Shown here in pieces: positions 16,126 to 22,624 of a DNA stretch of 32,036 bases (position 1 is the first letter of the stretch; every line of letters starts with the position of its first letter). The notes under the pieces were generated by a model, which ran no database searches, was not told the origin of the DNA, and saw nothing but the letters and a program-made list of their open reading frames with translations. The DNA is from CAYUVH01 sp964448135. Its GTDB lineage: Bacteria > Verrucomicrobiota > Verrucomicrobiia > Limisphaerales > UBA8199. The position numbers and the translations under genes were made by a program. The stretch lies in assembly GCA_964448135.1 (NCBI GenBank), contig CAYUVH010000047.1:1-32036 (forward strand), in the 5' to 3' direction.

Positions 16126-17434
16126 ATGCAAAACCACGAATCCCAAATCGTCGCCCTCATGCCCAATCAACCCCCGCACTCCCAAACCAACATCGCCAGC
16201 TTCCCCCAGGACCCCGAACCCTGGCCCGACCCCGTGGACGGCAAATCCCTCCTGGATTCCCTCGCCGTCCTCCTAACCCGCCACGTTATCCTTCCGCCGC
16301 ACGCCGCGGACACCCTGGCCCTCTGGGTTCTGCACACCTACGCCTTCGAATCTCGCGACGTCGCCACCTACCTCGGCGTCGAATCCCCCCGAAAAGCGCT
16401 GCGGCAAAACTACCCTCCTGAACACTCTCGCCCAACTCGTCCGCCGTCCCGTCGCCGCCGCCAACATCAGCGCTCCCGCCTTCTTCCGCGTCATCGCCGA
16501 ATCCCGGCCCACCCTCCTCATTGACGAAGCCGACACCTTCCTGCGCGGCAATTACGAACTCCGCGGCATCCTCAACGCCGGCTACCACCGCCACTCCGCC
16601 TATGTCCTCCGCGCCTTTTCTCCCGGCGCACCCGGCCGGCCCGAATCCGCTCCGGGCTCCGCCCGGCCAAAAGCCCTCGGCCGTTTCTCCTGCTGGTGCC
16701 CCAAACTTTTGTGCCTCATCGGCCACCTTCCCGACACCCTCGCCGACCGCTGCATCCTCATCCGCATGCAGCGCAAACGCGGCCTGGAGAAATGCGCGCG
16801 CCTCCGCGAATCCTTCGCCGCCGCCGCCGACCTCCGCCGCCAGTGCGTCCGCTTCGCCGCCGACCACCTCTCAGCCATCGCTTCCGCCGTCCCCCCGCTG
16901 CCCGAAGCCCTCGACGACCGCGCCGGCGAAATCTGGGAACCCCTCTTCGTCCTGGCCGGCCTCGCCGGCGCCGACTGGCCCGATCGCGCCCGCCAGGCCG
17001 CCACCGCCTCCTCGGGCAACACCGAACAGGATCCCGCGATCCGCACGCTGCTGCTCGACTGCTGCCTCATCCTCCAGGATGCGCCCGGCGAAAAAATCTT
17101 CAGTTACGAACTCGTCTCCCTGCTGGCCTGTTATCGCGATCGTCCCTGGATGCTTCCCCTCAAGGGCAAACCGCCCACCGAACTCTGGCTTGCCTCCCAA
17201 CTCCGCCCCTACGGAATTCGGCCATCCATGCTCCGTATCGCCGGGACGATTCGTCGAGGTTACGCTGCCAATGATTTTCTTGAACCCCTGCGACGTTACA
17301 TCAGCCCGTCGGAATTGGATCCCTTGCTCGGCGAACCCCAAAGACCCGCGCGGAGCGTGAGCCATGTAAATCCCTCGGACCCTACCCTGAAAACTGCCGA
17401 TCCCAACTTGGACCTCCTAGAGGACGGACTCTGA
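16126..17434 (+). pseudogene. DUF3631 P-loop ATPase, broken by a one-base frameshift
   Basis: Two adjacent frames join into one DUF3631 protein of about 435 residues if one C is removed from the C6 run at 16385-16390. Frame one reads through VESP and then departs. The corrected frame reads EKRCGKTTLLNTLAQLV (Walker A), then AANISAPAFFRVIAESRPT, LLIDEADTFLRGN (Walker B) and ELRGILNAGY. It continues through LPDTLADRCILIRMQRK to the stop at 17434. DUF3631 is found in primase/helicase-like proteins of phages and plasmids. The start at ATG 16126 has AAGGAG at 16113-16118. The coding strand is unusually C-rich compared with neighbours, which fits transfer. A sequencing error or +1 slippage at the C run could also explain the break. 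Confidence 0.8.
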
Positions 17435-17543
17435 CTGCCACCCCATTTAAAAACCGGCTGAGCACGTTTAAAACTATCATTTCCACGGCCTTCAATTGCG
17501 CTTGGGTTGGCACGCTGCGTCGCCGCCTGGTTTTCCCTTTCTT

Positions 17544-17594
17544 GATTTCGAGCTTCGGATTTGTTTCGGATTTCGACATTCGGAGTTCAGATTT
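17544..17594. repeat. Short repeat of TTCGGATTT type
   Basis: Degenerate units (GATTTCGAGC, TTCGGATTTG, TTTCGGATTTCGAC, ATTCGGAGTTCAGATTTC) follow the DUF3631 gene. They look like a degenerate intergenic repeat of about 10-14 nt. The region 17435-17602 holds no convincing gene. Confidence 0.5.
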
Positions 17595-17602
17595 CCCCTC
17601 TC

Positions 17603-17699
17603 GTTACGGGTCCGTTACGAGTCGTGTTGCGGGTATGTTACGGGTCGAAAAACTTCATTCCGACCAATGTTTATAGGGGTTGTTACGGGTGTTACGGGT
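17603..17699 (+). repeat. Iteron-like array of GTTACGGGT
   Basis: Six 9-nt units on one strand: exact GTTACGGGT at 17603, 17637, 17682 and 17691, with one-base variants GTTACGAGT at 17614 and GTTGCGGGT at 17626. The first four are spaced 11, 12 and 11 nt, about one helical turn, and the last two abut. Such phased direct repeats beside a primase/helicase-like gene resemble plasmid or element replication iterons or binding sites for one protein. The role is inferred from layout only. It lies within the gene-free stretch 17435-17865. Confidence 0.7.
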
Positions 17700-17732
17700 A
17701 AAACGTACCCGGGAAGGTATATATGCAAGTAT

Positions 17733-17745
17733 AGGGGCTGTCCCC
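17733..17745. repeat. REP-like GGGGCTGTCCCC motif
   Basis: AGGGGCTGTCC (17733-17743) extends to the near-palindrome GGGGCTGTCCCC (17734-17745). Motifs of the form GGGGCTGTCCCCG are common in bacterial REP-type elements. The 11 nt are the exact reverse complement of 16050-16060, so the two copies bracket the DUF3631 gene and the iteron array. Confidence 0.5.
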
Positions 17746-17766
17746 GCATCCCCTGTTTCCTCCTCT

Positions 17767-17790
17767 TAATCGTAATCCTAATCCTAATCA
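17767..17790. repeat. Hexamer tandem repeat TAATCN
   Basis: Four consecutive hexamers TAATCG, TAATCC, TAATCC, TAATCA differ only in the last base. They lie upstream of the cytochrome c gene. The array is short and may vary by slippage; no function is visible. Confidence 0.6.
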
Positions 17791-17846
17791 CAATGCGAAC
17801 GCCGTCCTCTCCTTTTGAATATTCCGCTGGCCCCGCGCGTCCAGTT

Positions 17847-17860
17847 CGCTATAAATAGCG
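17847..17860 (+). promoter_or_regulatory. Palindrome with -10-like box before cytochrome c gene
   Basis: CGCTAT and ATAGCG form a 6-bp inverted repeat around AA, ending 5 nt before the cytochrome ATG at 17866. The centre contains TATAAAT (17850-17856), a -10-like sequence, but no good -35 box is seen 16-18 nt upstream. It may be an operator overlapping a promoter. It is also possible that it is fortuitous. Confidence 0.35.
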
Positions 17861-17865
17861 CCTTT

Positions 17866-18300
17866 ATGAAATTCAACCTTTTGACTGTTGCAGCTCTGAC
17901 GTTGGCCGTCGCCGGGCTTTCCGCCCACGCGGCGGACAAAAAAGCCGCCCCGGCCGTGGATGTTTCGAAGTTGCCCCCGGCTTCGACCAAGACCGGGGTG
18001 ACTTTCGCCACGGACATTAAACCCATTTTCGAAAAGTCCTGCGTGAAGTGCCATGGCGCGGAAAAGCCCAAGGGCAAGCTCCGGCTGGATTCGCTCGAAG
18101 GCGTGCTCAAGGGCGGCGAGGACGGCAAAGTGATCGAACCCGGCAAGAGCGCCAGCAGCTCGCTGGTCATCGCCGTGGCGCAAATCACTGCCGACGACGA
18201 AATGTATATGCCGCCGCCGAAGAACAAGGCCAAGATTGGCCCCCTCACGGCGGAGCAGGTTGGTTTGATCCGGGCGTGGGTGGACCAGGGAGCGAAGTAA
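17866..18300 (+). CDS. Planctomycete-type (PSCyt1) cytochrome c
   Basis: 144 residues, exported small c-type cytochrome. The signal peptide is KFNLLTVAALTLAVAGLSAHA. The haem attachment site CVKCH lies at residues 59-63, inside DIKPIFEKSCVKCHGAEKPK. The following GKLRLDS, LKGGEDGKVIEPGKS, DDEMYMPPPKNK and LTAEQVGLIRAWVDQGAK are the standard PSCyt1 (PF07635) signatures, with a Met near MYMPP as the likely sixth haem ligand. It works in electron transfer outside the cytoplasm; its partner is not visible here. The ATG at 17866 is chosen over an upstream in-frame ATG at 17815 because the signal peptide starts here. A 23-nt dispersed repeat begins directly after its stop codon. Confidence 0.9.
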   Translation: MKFNLLTVAALTLAVAGLSAHAADKKAAPAVDVSKLPPASTKTGVTFATDIKPIFEKSCVKCHGAEKPKGKLRLDSLEGVLKGGEDGKVIEPGKSASSSLVIAVAQITADDEMYMPPPKNKAKIGPLTAEQVGLIRAWVDQGAK

Positions 18301-18360
18301 AAGCTCCAAGGACCAAGCACCAGGCTCCAGAGAAGTTCCAAATCTCAAGCTCCAACCCCG
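18301..18360. repeat. Second copy of the CCAAGGACCA-family repeat
   Basis: This begins immediately after the cytochrome stop. Positions 18301-18323 are identical over 23 nt to 1925-1947; the start is AAGCTCCAAGGACCAAGCAC. Degenerate units continue to about 18356 (CAGGCTCCAGAGAAG, TCCAAATCTCAAGCTCCAA). The segment fills the space between the convergent cytochrome and DnaG genes. Confidence 0.75.
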
Positions 18361-18402
18361 ATTGTCGCTGCAGCGATGATCGGGGTTGGCTCGTATACAG
18401 GA

Positions 18403-20295
18403 CTAGTTCCCGAACTCGCCTTCGCCCGGTCCCGGCTCCTCCGGCGGTGGCTCTGATTCCGCGTGATGATCCGCTGACTGGTGCGCGGGTTCTGCGGCGC
18501 CGACGAGCGGTGTGAGGGGCTGGCTTTTCCGGGTGCGAAGTTCCTGTTGCTTGCGGAGCAGTTCGTGCAGGTCGGCTTCGGGAATACCCGGTTGATTTCC
18601 GCGGTGCCGCAGCGCGGTGATCTGGCGGTCGATGTCCGCGTTGCGAATGCGCAGGACGAGTTCGCCGAGTTGTTGCGGGGCGTTGGGGATGGGGCGGTCT
18701 TCGGTGGCGGCTTCGGTAATCAGCCCCTGGTGCGCGGGTGATTCGAATTCATTTAAGAACGCCGCGAGGCTGTGCCAGGTCTGGTTGGTTTCCGCGGCGA
18801 GCCGGTGACTGATTATCTCACGCACCAGTGGATGACGCAGCCATTGCGGATCGAGATGCTCGGTCGTCCAATGGACCAGATCGTCGTGGCGCAACAGCAG
18901 TTTCAAAAGCCACGCTTCCTGCGGTGTCGGCGGCGCGAGGGGCACAACCGCAGGAGCCTCGTCAGTATCGGCCTGGGCACGCGCGGGCTTGGGTGTCAGT
19001 TTGCTGAATTCGGAACGCACAGCGTTGGGGTCCACGCCGAGGCGCAGCGCGGTCTTCTGCGCGTAGGTGTCCACCAACACCCCATTGCCCGTCTTGCGGA
19101 CGGCTTCACCCATGGAGTGCAGAATCGCGATCCGACCTCGATCCGTATTCACGTCGTTCATCGAACACAGGCGGTTCAGATAGAAATCGAAAAACCCCCC
19201 GGCGCTTTCGATGAGTTTGCGAAAGGCGTCTGCACCCGAGGCTTTGATGTAACTGTCGGGGTCGTGAGGCGCGGGCACCACGGCCACGCGCACGGCGAGG
19301 CCGGAAGCGATCAGTGCGTCCAGTGATCGCACGGCCGCATTCTGGCCGGCGTTATCCGAATCAAAGCACAACACCACTTCCGAAACATAACGCTTCAATA
19401 TACGCGCGTGATCGGAGGTGAAAGCGGTGCCCTGGGGAGCGACGATGTTCTGCACCCCGGCGGTGAAAGCCGCGATGAGATCGAGCTGGCCTTCGCACAC
19501 GATCGCATACCCGCTGTCCAGGATCGCCCGCTTGGATTTGTCCAGGCCGAAGCAGACTTTGCTCTTGGTGAAGATAGGCGTTTCCGGAGAATTTACGTAT
19601 TTCGCCGTGCCTTCATCGCTGCCCAAAATCCGCCCGCTGAAACCGATCACGCGGCCCTGTTCGTCGCAAATCGGAAACATCAACCGTCCGCGGAAGCGAT
19701 CGTAATATCGATCCGAGCCCTCCTTGCGCAGAATGAGCCCGGCCTTTTCGACGAGCCCGGGTTCGTAGTCCTTCGATTTGCTCCAATTGACCGTGTCGTC
19801 CCAGAGCTCGGGCGCATAACCCAGGCGAAACAACTGGATGGCTTCGGCGGACACGCCGCGTTTCGCGAGGTAATCGCGGGCGATCTGGCCGGCGGCTTCG
19901 TTGGCGAGGGCAGACTGCCAGCGTTGCGTGATCTGCTCGTGGATTTGCAGCAGCGACTCCTTGAGATGCCGCGGCTGGTCGTCCGTTTCGCCGCGCTCGG
20001 ACACGATCGGAATCTTCGCGCGATCCGCCAGCCGGCGAACCGCCTCGGGAAAATCCAGGCCCTCGAATTCCTTCACGAACGTGAACACGTCGCCGCCTTT
20101 CTGGCAGCCGAAGCACCGGAAAATCTGGAGGCGCGGATTGACGTTGAAGCTCGGCGTTTTCTCCTTATGGAACGGACACAGCGCGACGAAATTCGCCCCC
20201 GCCCGCTTCAACGGCAGGTAGGAGCCAATGACATCCACGATGTCACTGGCTGCGCGAATTTGTTCGCGGACCGCGTCAGAAAAAAAGCCGGCCAT
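18403..20295 (-). CDS. dnaG: DNA primase DnaG
   Basis: Replicative primase of 630 residues that makes RNA primers for DNA synthesis. The N-terminal zinc-binding domain has CPFH at 40-43 and CFGC at 61-64, within NFVALCPFHKEKTPSF and FRCFGCQKGGDVFTFV. The catalytic core follows with VIGFSGRIL and the Toprim motifs CEGQLDLIAAF (Glu268) and LCFDSDNAGQNA. A C-terminal helicase-binding-like region follows. The start ATG at 20295 (MAGFFSDAVREQI) is where homology to other DnaG proteins begins. The frame stays open upstream through a conserved repeat element at 20362-20475, which would add at least 60 residues; that is considered unlikely. No Shine-Dalgarno is visible. It is divergent from the Sco1-like gene. 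Confidence 0.96.
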   Translation of the reverse strand: MAGFFSDAVREQIRAASDIVDVIGSYLPLKRAGANFVALCPFHKEKTPSFNVNPRLQIFRCFGCQKGGDVFTFVKEFEGLDFPEAVRRLADRAKIPIVSERGETDDQPRHLKESLLQIHEQITQRWQSALANEAAGQIARDYLAKRGVSAEAIQLFRLGYAPELWDDTVNWSKSKDYEPGLVEKAGLILRKEGSDRYYDRFRGRLMFPICDEQGRVIGFSGRILGSDEGTAKYVNSPETPIFTKSKVCFGLDKSKRAILDSGYAIVCEGQLDLIAAFTAGVQNIVAPQGTAFTSDHARILKRYVSEVVLCFDSDNAGQNAAVRSLDALIASGLAVRVAVVPAPHDPDSYIKASGADAFRKLIESAGGFFDFYLNRLCSMNDVNTDRGRIAILHSMGEAVRKTGNGVLVDTYAQKTALRLGVDPNAVRSEFSKLTPKPARAQADTDEAPAVVPLAPPTPQEAWLLKLLLRHDDLVHWTTEHLDPQWLRHPLVREIISHRLAAETNQTWHSLAAFLNEFESPAHQGLITEAATEDRPIPNAPQQLGELVLRIRNADIDRQITALRHRGNQPGIPEADLHELLRKQQELRTRKSQPLTPLVGAAEPAHQSADHHAESEPPPEEPGPGEGEFGN

Positions 20296-20361
20296 AAGGC
20301 GCAGGGAGCATAGTCTGGAAATGTTCAAGGCTAAAGGCTGATGTTCTTTTTTCACTCCCAC

Positions 20362-20475
20362 CGGGCGCATCTCGATTTCCTGGACGGCCGGGCCGGCGAG
20401 GAAATATCGGACGCGGCCACCCCTTCGTTCCGCGCGGATACGGCACCGGCCGGGGGGAAGCAATGGGCCCCTCAT
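20362..20475 (-). repeat. Conserved peptide-like element, copy A, upstream of dnaG
   Basis: Minus-strand frame from ATG 20475 reads MRGPLLPPG..., then GRVRYFLAGPAVQEIEMRP at 20418-20362. A second copy at 31850-31906 reads ARVRYLLTGDALQEIQMRP, 13 of 19 residues identical, with several codons differing only at the third base. The DNA around it is also alike (GGGCGCATCT block, TACGGCAC block, an AGCAATGGGCCCC-like end). Copy A is shorter than copy B by about 60 nt in the outer part. Both copies lie about 70 nt upstream of a minus-strand start codon in the same orientation. The pattern suggests a small conserved ORF or its remains; the role is unknown. Confidence 0.55.
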
Positions 20476-20560
20476 TCCGCCCACCCTTATCTGCTTGCTG
20501 CTGAGACCCTTCCATTTATTCTGCTCGCTGGCGGCGACGGCTCCGGGCTGCCTGCAACAA

Positions 20561-21232
20561 ATGACGAACGGAACAAACAATCCCCCCGTGCGGCGAATCG
20601 GCTGGCTCGCCTGGAGCGGGGTGCTCGTGGTCCTGGCGGCGCTGCTGCTCGCGGGCCTGCTGGCGCAGCTCAAACTGAGTCAGGCGCACCTGAAACCGCT
20701 CCCGGTCATCGGTCCGGTGGCGGCCTTCACCCTGACGAATCAGGCGGGCCGAGTGGTCACCCTGACCAACCTGCTGGGCAAGGTTTGGGTCGCTGATATT
20801 ATTTTCACGCGGTGCGGCGGCCCATGCCCGCGGATGACCCAGCAGATGAAGACGTTGCAGGATGCGTTGCCCGCGGGAAGCGGAACTCAGTTTGTGACGC
20901 TGACGACCGATCCGGACAACGACAATCCGGCAGTGCTGAAAGCCTACGCCGACAAGATGGGAGCGGATACGCAGCGGTGGACTTTTTTGACGGGCAGCAA
21001 AAAGGAACTGCAGGCGCTGGCGACGAGTTCGCTGAAGTTAAGCGCGGTGGAGATCAAGCCGGAAGCACGCGTGAGTCCGGACGATTTTTTTGTGCATTCG
21101 ACGACGTTTGTGGTGGTGGACAAGCAGGGACGCGTGCGCGGTATGTTTGAGACCGGCGGTGAGGGCGTGGACTGGCCGGCGGCGCGGGCGAAGATCCTCT
21201 CCGCGGTAAAGCACTTGGAGCGGGAATCATGA
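20561..21232 (+). CDS. Sco1/SenC family copper chaperone
   Basis: 223 residues, membrane-anchored thioredoxin-fold protein that delivers copper to, or reduces, the CuA site of cytochrome c oxidase. One N-terminal membrane helix (LAWSGVLVVLAALLLAGLLA, about 14-34) anchors it outside the cytoplasm. The copper ligands are Cys85 and Cys89 in TRCGGPCPRM (the family CxxxC, usually CPxxC) and His179 in FFVHSTTFVVVDKQG. PVAAFTLTNQAGRVVTL and VTLTTDPDNDNPAVLKAYA are further family marks. The start ATG at 20561 is chosen because it precedes the anchor directly. Its last bases overlap the DUF420 gene (ATGA), so the two are translationally coupled. No oxidase genes are in the window. Confidence 0.9.
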   Translation: MTNGTNNPPVRRIGWLAWSGVLVVLAALLLAGLLAQLKLSQAHLKPLPVIGPVAAFTLTNQAGRVVTLTNLLGKVWVADIIFTRCGGPCPRMTQQMKTLQDALPAGSGTQFVTLTTDPDNDNPAVLKAYADKMGADTQRWTFLTGSKKELQALATSSLKLSAVEIKPEARVSPDDFFVHSTTFVVVDKQGRVRGMFETGGEGVDWPAARAKILSAVKHLERES

Positions 21233-21672
21233 GTCCCGCCGACCTGCCCATCGTTAATGCGGGGTTAAACGGCCTGAGCGCGGTGCTCCTCGGCGCCGGT
21301 TTTTATTTCATCCGCCGCAAGCAGATTGCTGCGCACCGCAAGTGCATGATCGCTGCCTTCATCAGTTCGATCGTGTTCCTGATTTGCTACCTGACTTATC
21401 ATGGTTACCTCGCCTGGTACCTGCACAAAGGTCCGACGGTGTTTCGCGATCCCGCGTGGTTCCGGCCGATTTACCTGACGATATTGCTGACGCACACCCT
21501 GTTGGCGGTGGTCATTGTGCCGCTGGCCATCATCACGCTGATTCGCGGGTTGCGCGAACGCTTCGACGCGCACCGCAAAATCGCGCGCTGGACCTGGCCG
21601 CTGTGGATGTATGTATCCGTGACGGGCGTGGTGATTTACTTGTTGTTGTATCAGATTTTTCCGCAGCACTAG
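21229..21672 (+). CDS. DUF420 membrane protein
   Basis: 147 residues with four predicted membrane helices: PIVNAGLNGLSAVLLGAGFYF, CMIAAFISSIVFLICYLTYH, PIYLTILLTHTLLAVVIVPL and WTWPLWMYVSVTGVVIYLLL. Conserved His residues in AAHRK, YHGY, THT and AHRK are the DUF420 (YozB-like) pattern. The family is commonly found next to Sco and cytochrome oxidase assembly genes and is presumed to act there, though the reaction is unknown. The start overlaps the Sco1 stop (ATGA at 21229-21232). Confidence 0.88.
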   Translation: MSPADLPIVNAGLNGLSAVLLGAGFYFIRRKQIAAHRKCMIAAFISSIVFLICYLTYHGYLAWYLHKGPTVFRDPAWFRPIYLTILLTHTLLAVVIVPLAIITLIRGLRERFDAHRKIARWTWPLWMYVSVTGVVIYLLLYQIFPQH

Positions 21673-21736
21673 CAGCCAGCCGGCGGAAATTCGTTGAAGC
21701 TTGAAAAGCAGTCTGCCAAGGGCGTACTCTGGTTTT

Positions 21737-22624
21737 GTGAATGATTCTGGAAATGTGAGGATTCAGCGTTGGCCTTTTTACCTGGGCGACGCCGTATTGC
21801 TGGTCGCGGCGGTATTGATTTATCAGACCGGCACGCGGCCGCTGCGGAGCTGGGAATTGGCGCTCGCAGTTTTGTGCATCATTGCCGGGGGCGTGTTGGG
21901 CGTGATCCCGGCGCTGGTTGAGTACAAGACATTGGCGAAGCTCGCCGAGTCGGACCGGCTGACCTCCGTGATGGATCAAATGAGGAATCTGGAAGCGGTC
22001 GCCGCTGGCATCTCCAGCGCGACGAGCCGCTGGCAGGAAGCCCAGGGCCACGCGGACAAAACGGCCGAGGCAGCCAGGGGAATCTCCGAGCGCATGACGG
22101 CGGAGGTGCAGGGCTTTACCGAGTTTATGAAACGCGCCAGCGACAGCGAACGCTCGGCGATGCGATTGGAAATCGAAAAGCTCCGCCGGGTGGAAAGTGA
22201 ATGGGTGCAAGTGGTGGTGCGCATGCTGGACCACGTGTATGCACTTTATATTGGCGCATCACGTTCCGGGCAGCCGCGATTGGTTGAGCCGGTGGGTAAT
22301 TTCCGCCAGGCCTGCGTGGAGGCGACGCGGCGAGTGGGGTTGGTTCCGTTCGCGGAGGTTGATTCCGAAACCTTCGATCCGGAGCGGCATCAGTTGACGG
22401 AGGGCGACCCGAAGGAAGCCATCGGCAAGCCCGTGGGCGAAGTGATTGCTTCGGGCTACACGTATCAGGGCCGGGTGTTGCGACCGGCTTTGGTGAAGCT
22501 GCGCGAGGCGTCGTCGGCGGAAAAGGAAATTGCGCCCGCGCCGGCCGAGCCAGCCGAAGGTGAACCGAAGGCGCAGACGGATCTGCCGTTGGGGGACGTG
22601 GAGGCTTCGCCGGCGCAGAGCTAA
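21737..22624 (+). CDS. Membrane-anchored GrpE-like protein
   Basis: 295 residues from GTG 21737. Two N-terminal membrane helices (FYLGDAVLLVAAVLIYQT and WELALAVLCIIAGGVLGVIP) are followed by a long helical, probably coiled-coil region (about 60-150, TSVMDQMRNLEAVAAG to MRLEIEKLRRVESEW). A C-terminal segment then resembles the GrpE beta-wing: FDPERHQLTEGDP, then GKPVGEVIASGYTYQGRVLRPALVKL. Ordinary GrpE is soluble and smaller, so this is a membrane-tethered relative that might bring DnaK-type chaperones to the envelope. The tail (APAPAEPAEGEPKAQ) is low complexity. Alternative starts are TTG 21701 and GTG 21755. The stop overlaps that of the convergent addA by 3-4 nt (CTAA). Confidence 0.75.
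   Translation: MNDSGNVRIQRWPFYLGDAVLLVAAVLIYQTGTRPLRSWELALAVLCIIAGGVLGVIPALVEYKTLAKLAESDRLTSVMDQMRNLEAVAAGISSATSRWQEAQGHADKTAEAARGISERMTAEVQGFTEFMKRASDSERSAMRLEIEKLRRVESEWVQVVVRMLDHVYALYIGASRSGQPRLVEPVGNFRQACVEATRRVGLVPFAEVDSETFDPERHQLTEGDPKEAIGKPVGEVIASGYTYQGRVLRPALVKLREASSAEKEIAPAPAEPAEGEPKAQTDLPLGDVEASPAQS

Noticed and set aside
16286..17365. Minus-strand frames opposite the DUF3631 gene
   Set aside because: The plus strand gives a clear DUF3631 protein after one correction; the minus frames are Gly/Ala-rich shadows.
17603..17699. CRISPR array
   Set aside because: The repeats are only 9 nt with spacers of 0-36 nt, and no cas gene is present; iteron-like array fits better.
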